In this document: one piece after another, positions 1 through 5,822 of the stretch | How positions within the stretch are numbered: position 1 is the stretch's first letter | Layout of the letters: each line of letters begins with the position of its first letter | Origin: Rhodospirillales bacterium | GTDB lineage: Bacteria; Pseudomonadota; Alphaproteobacteria; UBA828 | Reading direction: 5' to 3' | Assembly: GCA_026712885.1 (NCBI GenBank) | Contig: JAPOPO010000261.1 | Location: forward strand, 1-6,389 | Length of the DNA stretch: 6,389 nucleotides | Notes under the pieces: model-generated | Seen by the model: the letters and a program-made list of their open reading frames with translations, nothing else | Told to the model about the DNA's origin: nothing | The model's database searches: none | Program-made: the position numbers and the translations under genes

Positions 1-1542
1 CAGTGCCGAGCACCGGCCGACGCAACACCCCCCCGGGCGCCGGGCAGCACCTCGGAGGATACGACCCGCTCCCCCTCACACAAGAGCCGCGCCGGGATCG
101 TGTTCGTCGATCTCGAGGGCCACATCGAGGAGATGAACCAGGCCTACCTCGACCTTGTCGGCTACGACCGGGACGAGATCTCCACGCACACCTATCAGGA
201 CCTCACGCCCGAGAAGTGGCGTGCCGGCGAGGCGGAGATCATCGAGACCCAGGTGATGCAGGGAGGCTTCTCGGACAAGTACGAGAAGGAATACGTGCGC
301 AAGGACGGCTCCATCGCGCCGATCAGCCTGCGCACCATCCTGGTGCGGGACCTGGACGGGCGGCCAATCCGCTTCATGGGCATCGTTCGCGACATCACGG
401 AGCTGAAGGAGAAGGAGGAGGCGCTCAGGGCGTCCGAGAAACGCTACCGGAGCCTCTTCGACCTGAGCCACGACGGCGTGGTCTTCGTCGGCCTCGACGG
501 ACCCATCGAGGAGGCGAACGACGCCTACCTCGACATGGTGGGCTATGACCTCGACGAGCTCATCGGCGTCACCTATCAGCAGCTCACGCCGACCCGCTGG
601 GCGGCGATGGAGGCCGAGATCGTCGACAAGCAGCTCATGTCGCGTGGCTACACCGAAGAATACGAGAAGGAGTACATCCGCAAGGGAGGCTCGGTTTTCC
701 CCGTCGCCGTCCACTCCATCCTCGTGCGTGACGAGGCGGGCACGCCGGTGCGGATCATGGGGATCGTGCGCGACATCACCGAGCAGAAGCAGGCCAAGGA
801 GGCGCTGGAGCGCCACGCCCAGGACCTCGCACGCTCCAATGAGGAGCTCGAGCAGTTCGCCTACGTCGCCTCCCACGACCTGCAGGAGCCGCTGCGCAAG
901 ATCAGGGCCTTCGGCGCCCTGCTCGCGGACGAGAAGCAGGAGAGCCTGGACGAGGAAGGCCGCCAGTACATTGACTTCATGACCGATGCGGCGGCACGGA
1001 TGCAGACTCTGGTAAGCGACCTCCTGGCTCTCTCCCGGGTTACCACTGCGGCGCAGCCCTTCGAGGACTTGCCTCTGAGCGACGTGTTCGACACGGTGCT
1101 CTCGGACCTTTCCGTGTCCCTCGAGGAGGCAGAGGGCCAGGTGGACGTTGCAGAGGCGCCGACGATCGAGGCGGACCGCACCCAGATGGAGCAGCTCTTC
1201 CGCAACCTCATCGGGAATGGGCTCAAGTTTCGCAAGCCGGGTGTCGCGCCGCGTGTCACGGTCTCTATGGCGGCCGAGGCAGAGCCTCTCGCCGCGATAC
1301 CAGGGCCCGCGCACACCCTCGTCGTGTCAGACAACGGCATCGGGTTCGAACCGTCGCTGGGCAGCAAGCTGTTCCAGCCCTTCAAGCGGCTGCACGCGCG
1401 CCACCAGTACGAGGGCGCCGGTATCGGCCTCGCAATCTGCGAGAAGATCGTCATGCGCCATCACGGCCGGATCACGGCATCCGGCACGCCGGGAGAGGGC
1501 GCCGCCTTTGCGGTGACCCTGCCCCGTCGGCAGCCGCGGTGA
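1..1542 (+). CDS. PAS-PAS sensor histidine kinase (phytochrome-kinase type), 5' end unresolved
   Basis: Sensor kinase that should autophosphorylate on His and pass phosphate to the two receiver proteins encoded just downstream. Numbering residues from the GTG at base 100: PAS1 about 1-101, PAS2 about 115-228, a short coiled linker (229-250), a HisKA dimerisation domain with phospho-His259 in ASHDLQEPLR, and a HATPase domain with the N box (Asn369, Asn373), G1 box DNGIGF (411-416), F box around Phe425 and G2 box GAGIGLAIC (439-447). All catalytic motifs are intact. No membrane segment is seen, so it is probably cytosolic. The HisKA core resembles Cph1-like kinases, but no GAF or phytochrome domain lies in the window; the PAS ligand is unknown. 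The frame is open to base 1. Starting at GTG 100 would cut off the first PAS beta strand (AGIVFVD) and has no clear Shine-Dalgarno site, so I treat the gene as 5'-incomplete. It ends in TGA at 1540-1542. Confidence 0.93.
   Translation, partial: QCRAPADATPPRAPGSTSEDTTRSPSHKSRAGIVFVDLEGHIEEMNQAYLDLVGYDRDEISTHTYQDLTPEKWRAGEAEIIETQVMQGGFSDKYEKEYVRKDGSIAPISLRTILVRDLDGRPIRFMGIVRDITELKEKEEALRASEKRYRSLFDLSHDGVVFVGLDGPIEEANDAYLDMVGYDLDELIGVTYQQLTPTRWAAMEAEIVDKQLMSRGYTEEYEKEYIRKGGSVFPVAVHSILVRDEAGTPVRIMGIVRDITEQKQAKEALERHAQDLARSNEELEQFAYVASHDLQEPLRKIRAFGALLADEKQESLDEEGRQYIDFMTDAAARMQTLVSDLLALSRVTTAAQPFEDLPLSDVFDTVLSDLSVSLEEAEGQVDVAEAPTIEADRTQMEQLFRNLIGNGLKFRKPGVAPRVTVSMAAEAEPLAAIPGPAHTLVVSDNGIGFEPSLGSKLFQPFKRLHARHQYEGAGIGLAICEKIVMRHHGRITASGTPGEGAAFAVTLPRRQPR
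91..780 (+). repeat. Tandem PAS-domain duplication inside the kinase gene
   Basis: The two PAS domains align without a gap at an offset of 127 residues (381 bases). By hand count about 59 of 99 residues are identical between residues 2-100 and 129-227 (GTG 100 as residue 1). Shared blocks include AYLD-VGYD-DE, LTP--W, YEKEY-RK-GS and the terminal MGIVRDIT. The identity points to an internal duplication and not to two independently acquired PAS domains. The least conserved stretches are the segment after GYD-DE (residues 27-29 against 154-156) and the strand around residues 71-78 against 198-205. Confidence 0.85.
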
Positions 1543-1543
1543 G
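1538..1543 (+). promoter_or_regulatory. Ribosome binding site of the double-receiver gene, overlapping the kinase stop
   Basis: GGTGAG spans the TGA stop of the kinase gene and lies 6 bases before the ATG at 1550. The match to the Shine-Dalgarno consensus is moderate. Its position suggests that translation of the receiver gene is coupled to termination of the kinase gene. Confidence 0.5.
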
Positions 1544-1549
1544 ACGCCG

Positions 1550-2473
1550 ATGAGTGCCCCGCCCGGCACCAGGCCGGTTCTGATTCTGATGGCGGATGAC
1601 GATCCCGAGGATTGCCTGCTGACCAAGAAGACGCTGCAGAAGGCAAGGCTCGGGAACGAGCTGCGCTTCGTGCAGGACGGGCAGGAGCTGCTGGACTATC
1701 TCGGGCGCAGCGGCAAGTTCTCCGATCCCGGTTCCTCGCCCCGCCCCGACCTGATCCTGCTCGACCTCAACATGCCCAAGATGGCGGGGCTGGACTCGCT
1801 CTGGGAGATCAACCTCCGGCCGGCGCTGAGAAAGATTCCGATCGTCATCCTCACGGCCTCCGAGGCCAGCCTGGACATTTCGGACAGCTACAATCTGGGC
1901 GCCTACGCATATCTGGTGAAGCCCGTGACGTTTGCCAAGCTGCACGAGGCGGTGCTGCGGCTGAAGAGCTGCAGCTACGAGCTCACGGTATCGGCGGGCC
2001 CCGGCGACGCGGTGCGGCCTGCGGTCATCGTCATGGCGGACGACGACCCGGAGGATTGCTTGCAGGCCACCAAGACACTCCAGGCCGCGGGCCTCGGCAA
2101 CGCGCTCACTTACGTCACCAACGGCGCCGCGCTGATGGACCACTTGCAGGAACGGCATGTCCACGGCGACGGCACGCCTGCACCGCGGCCGGATCTCGTC
2201 CTTCTCGACCCCGGCCTGCAACAGACGGAAGGGCGCCATGCGCTCGCCGAGATCGCCGCCGCGCCGGCGCTTCGCGATCTGCCGGTGATCCTGCTAGGCG
2301 GGTCCAAGGGCGACCGTGCCGACCTGCCCTGGGCAGGGACGGCGGAGCCGGTCTTCATCGAGACGCCGATCGATTTCATCGCGTTCGCAGGCGCCGTCGC
2401 GGCCTTTCCGTCGCTCACGCTGCGACTCGTGACCAAAGCCGAGGGGCAGGCCGGCACAGCCGGCGCGGCGTAG
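1550..2473 (+). CDS. Double-receiver response regulator: active REC fused to a degenerate REC
   Basis: CheY/Rcp1-like response regulator of 307 residues with two receiver domains and no output domain. REC1 (about 9-137) has the acidic pocket Asp16-18, phospho-acceptor Asp72 in LLDLNMPK, Thr102 and Lys124 in LVKP, so it should be phosphorylated by the adjacent kinase. REC2 (about 157-288) aligns without a gap at an offset of 148 residues. It keeps Asp164-166 and Asp220 (LLDPGL), but Gly250 stands where Thr102 is and Thr272 where Lys124 is, the two residues that normally couple phosphorylation to the conformational switch. The MPK motif after the Asp is also lost. REC2 is therefore likely a pseudoreceiver or a phosphate-holding domain (inference). 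The gene starts 7 bases after the kinase stop, in an evident operon. A short tail rich in Ala and Gly follows. The receiver fold is certain; the downstream target is unknown. Confidence 0.95.
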   Translation: MSAPPGTRPVLILMADDDPEDCLLTKKTLQKARLGNELRFVQDGQELLDYLGRSGKFSDPGSSPRPDLILLDLNMPKMAGLDSLWEINLRPALRKIPIVILTASEASLDISDSYNLGAYAYLVKPVTFAKLHEAVLRLKSCSYELTVSAGPGDAVRPAVIVMADDDPEDCLQATKTLQAAGLGNALTYVTNGAALMDHLQERHVHGDGTPAPRPDLVLLDPGLQQTEGRHALAEIAAAPALRDLPVILLGGSKGDRADLPWAGTAEPVFIETPIDFIAFAGAVAAFPSLTLRLVTKAEGQAGTAGAA

Positions 2474-2478
2474 GCGCC

Positions 2479-2484
2479 GGGAGG
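2479..2484 (+). promoter_or_regulatory. Ribosome binding site of the single-receiver gene
   Basis: GGGAGG lies 7 bases before the ATG at 2492, inside a purine run (GGGAGGGGGGAGG) that fills most of the 18-base gap after the preceding TAG stop. It is a much stronger site than that of the preceding gene and fixes the start codon. It may allow higher expression of the single receiver. Confidence 0.7.
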
Positions 2485-2491
2485 GGGGAGG

Positions 2492-2944
2492 ATGGCGAGA
2501 GCCGATACCAGCGAACGCACCGTCCTCCTGATGGCAGACGACGACCCCGCCGACTGCCTTCTTACCGAGAAGGCCCTGCGCCGGGCGGACATTACCTGCC
2601 CGCTCTTTGTCGTCCACGACGGCGCCGAGCTGCTGGACTATCTCAAGCGTCGCGGCGACTACACCGACCCGGAGACCGCACCGCGGCCGAGCCTGATCCT
2701 GCTCGACCTTAACATGCCGAAGATCAACGGGACCGAGGTGCTGGAAAAGCTGCGCGACGAGCCGGAACTCTGCCGCATCCCCGTGGTGGTGCTCACGACC
2801 TCCGACGAGGAGCGGGACATCGCGGCGAGTTACGCGCTCGGCGCCAACGCCTACATGGTCAAGCCCTCGGCCTTCGACGAAATGGTCTCGGTCGCCGAGA
2901 TCGTGAAGGCCCACTGGCTGGAGACGGTGCGTCTACCGCCTTGA
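2492..2944 (+). CDS. Single-domain response regulator, Rcp1/CheY-like
   Basis: Stand-alone receiver of 150 residues, the size usual for the Rcp1 family that partners phytochrome-like kinases. All switch residues are present: acidic pocket Asp16-18 (MADDDPADC), phospho-acceptor Asp72 in LLDLNMPK, Thr102 in LTTSD and Lys124 in MVKP. It aligns without a gap to REC1 of the preceding gene, with the key residues at the same numbers and about 65 of 120 residues identical by hand count (residues 11-130), so the two are recent paralogues. It has no output domain; the likely roles are phosphotransfer, phosphate sink or direct binding to a target protein. It is the last gene of the kinase operon. Its final 12 bases overlap the end of a small convergent ORF on the other strand, and no terminator hairpin with a T-run follows. 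Confidence 0.95.
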   Translation: MARADTSERTVLLMADDDPADCLLTEKALRRADITCPLFVVHDGAELLDYLKRRGDYTDPETAPRPSLILLDLNMPKINGTEVLEKLRDEPELCRIPVVVLTTSDEERDIAASYALGANAYMVKPSAFDEMVSVAEIVKAHWLETVRLPP

Positions 2945-3064
2945 GCGGTCTTCACTTCCCAGCAGTTCCTTCTCGAGCTCGGCGAGACATTCGAGAATGC
3001 GGCGATCGTAGCCGCCTTCGATCATGCGGCCCCGCCAGCCATCGCTGAGACGCGTTCTCGTCAT
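2933..3064 (-). CDS. Small hypothetical protein, 43 residues
   Basis: A short ORF runs from ATG at 3064-3062 to TAG at 2935-2933. The start has an excellent ribosome binding site (AGGAG at 3076-3072, spacing 7). The product begins MTRTRLSDGWRGRM and continues into a predicted helix around ILECLAELEKELL, ending in a charged, Arg-rich tail. It has no signal peptide, membrane segment or metal-binding motif. Third-position GC is about 70% by hand count, lower than in the neighbours, as is common for small genes. It lies 54 bases downstream of the ispE stop in the same direction, so it may be the last gene of that operon or have its own promoter. Its end overlaps the convergent receiver gene by 12 bases. 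I do not recognise the family. The main alternative is a chance ORF, but the ribosome binding site argues against that. Confidence 0.6.
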   Translation of the reverse strand: MTRTRLSDGWRGRMIEGGYDRRILECLAELEKELLGSEDRSRR

Positions 3065-3071
3065 CGCTATG

Positions 3072-3076
3072 CTCCT
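3072..3076 (-). promoter_or_regulatory. Ribosome binding site of the small ORF
   Basis: AGGAG on the minus strand, 7 bases before the ATG at 3064. This consensus-like site at ideal spacing is the main support for the 43-residue ORF being translated. I see no convincing -35/-10 pair in the 54 bases between it and ispE. Confidence 0.6.
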
Positions 3077-3092
3077 ACTGACTTGTGTTGTT

Positions 3093-3117
3093 GGTCACTT
3101 GGGCTTGACCCATCAAG
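3093..3117. other. Two overlapping, mutually exclusive short inverted repeats after ispE
   Basis: CTTGA (3104-3108) pairs with TCAAG (3113-3117) around a 4-base loop. GGTCA (3093-3097) pairs with TGACC (3106-3110) around an 8-base loop. The two hairpins share bases 3106-3108, so only one can form at a time. Both stems have 5 base pairs and neither is followed by a T-run, so neither qualifies as an intrinsic terminator. They lie directly after the ispE stop and ahead of the small ORF. They could be an RNA-processing or protein-binding site, or chance. Confidence 0.25.
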
Positions 3118-3118
3118 A

Positions 3119-4009
3119 TCATCCATGGACGGCCACAACGTCGACCGTCTCGCCCTCGTGAACCAGATTCGACGCCTGTACCCACCAGCCTGGATTCTCG
3201 CGGGCGATTGTGCCGGCTGCGTCCGCTGCCGCGTCCTCATCTTCGAATAGGCCGAAGCAGGTACCGCCCGAGCCCGACATGCGAGCGAGCAGGCAGCCAG
3301 GCGCTGCGCCGAGTCGGTCAAGCACGTGGCCGATTTCGGAGACCTTGGCACGAGCCGGCGGTTCCAAGTCGTTGCGCCGGGTGCGCAGCAGATCAGCGAG
3401 CGACGCCGCGTCCCGGGGGCTCGCTTGAAAGCGCCCGGGCACCGAGAACGGCCCGCGCCGCGCCGCGAAGACGGGCCCGGTAGGCACCGGCACGCCGGGA
3501 TTCACCAGCAATACGGCGCAGGGAGGGATGCGCGGCGCTGGGCTCAACGCCTCGCCGATGCCGGCCATGCAGGTGGCGCGTGCATGGAGGCATACTGGCA
3601 CGTCGGCGCCGAGGCCAAGGGCGATTGCCCGAAGGTCGTCGGCGTGCTCGGGACCGAGCCGCCAAAGGCGGGCGAGGCCGCGCAACACCGCCGCCGCATC
3701 CGCCGAGCCACCGCCGAGACCGGCCGCGACCGGAATCCGCTTGTGCAGCGCGATCCGCACGTCAGCGGGCCGGCCTAGCCGCTCCGCCAATGCCGCCGCC
3801 GACCGCGCCGCTAGATTGTCGCCGGAATCCAAGGCGTAAGCGAACGGGCCGGTCACGGTAAGCGTGAGGACATCGGCCGGCGCAATCTCGAGGGTATCTG
3901 AAAACGCGGTGAAGGTGACGAGGCTATCCAGCTCGTGGTAGCCGTCGGCGCGCCGGCCGGTCACATGGAGGTAGAGGTTGAGCTTGGCCGGCGCCTCGAC
4001 CCGGATCAC
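3119..4009 (-). CDS. ispE: 4-diphosphocytidyl-2-C-methyl-D-erythritol kinase
   Basis: GHMP-family kinase that phosphorylates CDP-methylerythritol with ATP at its 2-hydroxyl, an intermediate step of the cytosolic MEP pathway to IPP and DMAPP. The product is 296 residues, normal for IspE. Visible signatures are the N-terminal APAKLNLYLHVTGRRADGYH (residues 7-25, catalytic Lys9), the glycine-rich ATP loop PVAAGLGGGSADAA (93-106), LGADVPV with catalytic Asp136 (133-139), and the C-terminal GHMP motif MSGSGGTCFGLF (244-255). The frame is open further upstream, but the longer reading runs through the TPR gene. Two adjacent GTG codons (4012-4010 and 4009-4007) are possible starts. I prefer the second because GAGGG at 4020-4016 is then 6 bases away instead of 3. 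The gap to the preceding TPR gene is about 10 bases, so translation is probably coupled. Confidence 0.97.
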   Translation of the reverse strand: MIRVEAPAKLNLYLHVTGRRADGYHELDSLVTFTAFSDTLEIAPADVLTLTVTGPFAYALDSGDNLAARSAAALAERLGRPADVRIALHKRIPVAAGLGGGSADAAAVLRGLARLWRLGPEHADDLRAIALGLGADVPVCLHARATCMAGIGEALSPAPRIPPCAVLLVNPGVPVPTGPVFAARRGPFSVPGRFQASPRDAASLADLLRTRRNDLEPPARAKVSEIGHVLDRLGAAPGCLLARMSGSGGTCFGLFEDEDAAADAAGTIARENPGWWVQASNLVHEGETVDVVAVHG

Positions 4010-4015
4010 CACCGG

Positions 4016-4020
4016 CCCTC
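4016..4020 (-). promoter_or_regulatory. Ribosome binding site of ispE
   Basis: GAGGG on the minus strand overlaps by one base the TAG stop of the TPR gene (4022-4020). Its distance is 3 bases to the first GTG and 6 bases to the second, which decides in favour of the second GTG as the ispE start. Confidence 0.55.
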
Positions 4021-5822
4021 TAATGCGCGCCGTCCGCCTCCGCCTCTGCGGAGAGGCCGTCCGCGATCTTGCGCCGGACCTGGCCGGCGAGGTCATCCTC
4101 CGGCTCGAGAGTGAGCACGCGCCGCCATTGGAATCGCGCCTCGTGCAACCGGCCCACCTGCCAGTAGGCATCGCCCAGGTGGTCGTTGATGATGGGGTCG
4201 CCCGCCACCAGCTCGACCGCCCGCTCCAGCTGGTGCACGGCCTCCTCAAAGTCGCCCAGCCTGTAGGCCACCCACCCAAGGCTATCGATGATGTAGCCGT
4301 CGTCGGGCCGGAGTTCGACGGCCTTCTCGATCATCGTCCTGGCCTCGCCGAGATTGCGGCCCTGCTCCACCCAGGAATAGCCGAGATAGTTGAGCACCAG
4401 CGGCTGATCGGGCTCCAGCTCGAGCGCGCGCTTGAAGTCTGCCTCGGCCTTGAGCCACTCGCCCAAGCGCTCGAACGCGATACCGCGCACGTAAAACAAG
4501 CGCCAGTGGCGGTACTCGACCGTCTCGATGCGCTCGACCGCGATGTCGTAGGCGGCGGCGGCCTCCGCGTATTGCTCATCCCTCCTGAACACGTCACCGA
4601 GGGCGGAGATGGCGTCGGTGCGCTCGGGCTGCTCGTCCGCCATGCGTCTGAGCGTCGCCACGGCCTCATCCTGCCGGTCGAGATCAGCCAAGCCGGCCGC
4701 GGCGCGCAACTGCGCGGCCCAGGCGAAGTCCGACCCGGCGGGAATGGAACGGTAGGCGTCGACTGCGGCCTCCAGCCGCTCCGCATCTTCGAGGATTTCG
4801 CCGATCAGGAACTGGGCGGAATCCAGGTCATCGCGGAGGAAGAGCGCAAGGCGCGCATATATCAGCGACGCCTCGCCGCCATCCCGCTGCGGCAGCGCGG
4901 CTGACGCCCCGAGCAGCGCCTCTGCCAAGCCCCTGCGCGCATCGGTGACGAGGGGCGGCACCGCCTCGCCGGCGTCGACCGCTGCGAGCACGCGTTCGAC
5001 CCAAATGATGTCAGGATTCTGGTCGCGATACTCTTCATAGATCGCGCGGGCCTCGACGACGCGCCCTGCCCGCATCAGCACGCTGCCGAGCGCTGCCACC
5101 GGACGGTGTGAGCCGCCGCCGGTCGCGATGGCTTCTCGCAGCAGCGCTTCGGCATCCGCCTCACGACCGGCGAGATCGTGCATCAGGGCGGCATGGAGGA
5201 GAAAGAAGGGCCGGTAGGCGTCGCGATCCGAGAGCGGTGCCAGCGCCGCCAGCGCTGCCGCCTCGGAGCCCACCCCGGTGTGCAGCCATCCCTCCGCGAG
5301 CGGTATCAGAAGGGTGTAGACACCCTCCCGCGCGATCGCGTCGATGCGTTCAAGAGCCCCTTCGTAGTCGTCGTCTCGCGCGTGCCGCAACCCGAGAACG
5401 AACTGAGCCAGACGCCCGCTCTCGCCGATATCGAGCAGGCGCTGGGCCAACGCGGCCGCGTCCTCGATCCGGCCGTCGGCAACCAGCAGAGATACGGTCC
5501 GGCGCAGGAGGGAGGGATTGTCGGGTTCCTCGGCCAGCACGCGCTGAAGGTGCAGGGCTGCGGCGGCATAGTCACCGCGGGCGTGAGCGTAGCGACCGAC
5601 GAGATAGTTACCGAGCGGCGAGGCGTCCCCCCGATGAGCGCTGGCCGCAGGCTCCGGTGGCAGGGGAGGAGATGGCGAATCGGCCGCCGAGAGGCCGGTG
5701 ATGCTCGACCCGCCGACGAGACCGGCGGCCACGGCACCGCTCAACCAGGCGATGGCGCGACGCCGGAGGCATGCACCTTGCCGACGCGTGGAAGCCCCTT
5801 CCCCCGCCCTACATGTTGGCAT
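4020..5822 (-). CDS. Exported tetratricopeptide-repeat protein
   Basis: A 600-residue TPR protein, probably a periplasmic scaffold; no enzymatic motif is seen. Numbering from the ATG at 5822: a basic n-region with Arg20-22, a hydrophobic stretch about 23-39, and a possible signal-peptidase site after GLSA or GLSAA (about 46-47). A Pro/Ser-rich linker follows. Two TPR-like units lie at about 71-133, the middle is helical and degenerate (about 140-400), and four to five well-formed TPRs lie at about 405-574. These include LVLNYLGYSW, GYIIDSLGWVAYRLGDFEEA and PIINDHLGDAYWQVGR. An earlier in-frame start at 5888 would bury the gene in ETF-QO and place the signal peptide far inside, so I chose 5822. 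That start overlaps the ETF-QO end by 14 bases, which suggests coupling; its ribosome binding site (GGTGG, 8 bases away) is weak. The gene ends just before ispE. Its partner is unknown. Confidence 0.92.
   Translation of the reverse strand: MPTCRAGEGASTRRQGACLRRRAIAWLSGAVAAGLVGGSSITGLSAADSPSPPLPPEPAASAHRGDASPLGNYLVGRYAHARGDYAAAALHLQRVLAEEPDNPSLLRRTVSLLVADGRIEDAAALAQRLLDIGESGRLAQFVLGLRHARDDDYEGALERIDAIAREGVYTLLIPLAEGWLHTGVGSEAAALAALAPLSDRDAYRPFFLLHAALMHDLAGREADAEALLREAIATGGGSHRPVAALGSVLMRAGRVVEARAIYEEYRDQNPDIIWVERVLAAVDAGEAVPPLVTDARRGLAEALLGASAALPQRDGGEASLIYARLALFLRDDLDSAQFLIGEILEDAERLEAAVDAYRSIPAGSDFAWAAQLRAAAGLADLDRQDEAVATLRRMADEQPERTDAISALGDVFRRDEQYAEAAAAYDIAVERIETVEYRHWRLFYVRGIAFERLGEWLKAEADFKRALELEPDQPLVLNYLGYSWVEQGRNLGEARTMIEKAVELRPDDGYIIDSLGWVAYRLGDFEEAVHQLERAVELVAGDPIINDHLGDAYWQVGRLHEARFQWRRVLTLEPEDDLAGQVRRKIADGLSAEAEADGAH

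Noticed and set aside
76..1314. Long minus-strand ORF (412 codons) opposite the kinase gene
   Set aside because: It is a shadow of a high-GC gene. Its internal repeats mirror the PAS duplication on the plus strand, its composition is Arg/Leu/Val/His-rich, and it has no recognisable domain, while the plus-strand frame has full kinase motifs.
1612..2712. Plus-strand ORF (366 codons) spanning both receiver genes in another frame
   Set aside because: Arg/Pro/Ala/Gly-rich translation with no motifs, covering two genes whose own frames encode clear receiver domains.
2971..2987. Hairpin TCTCG/CGAGA as a terminator for the response-regulator operon
   Set aside because: The stem has only 5 base pairs, the loop is 7 bases, no T-run follows, and it lies within the small ORF.
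3088..3116. Possible minus-strand promoter (TTGATG with a -10 at 17-base spacing) for the small ORF
   Set aside because: The -10 position reads CAACAA, too far from TATAAT to support a call.
4010..4279. Upstream extension of ispE to 4279
   Set aside because: It would read through the end of the TPR gene in a Ser/Arg-rich out-of-frame stretch; IspE homology begins at IRVEAPAKLN and a ribosome binding site sits just before the GTG pair.
3978..4904. Plus-strand ORF (308 codons) opposite the TPR gene
   Set aside because: Antisense shadow of a GC-rich gene; the opposite strand encodes convincing TPRs and no domain is seen here.
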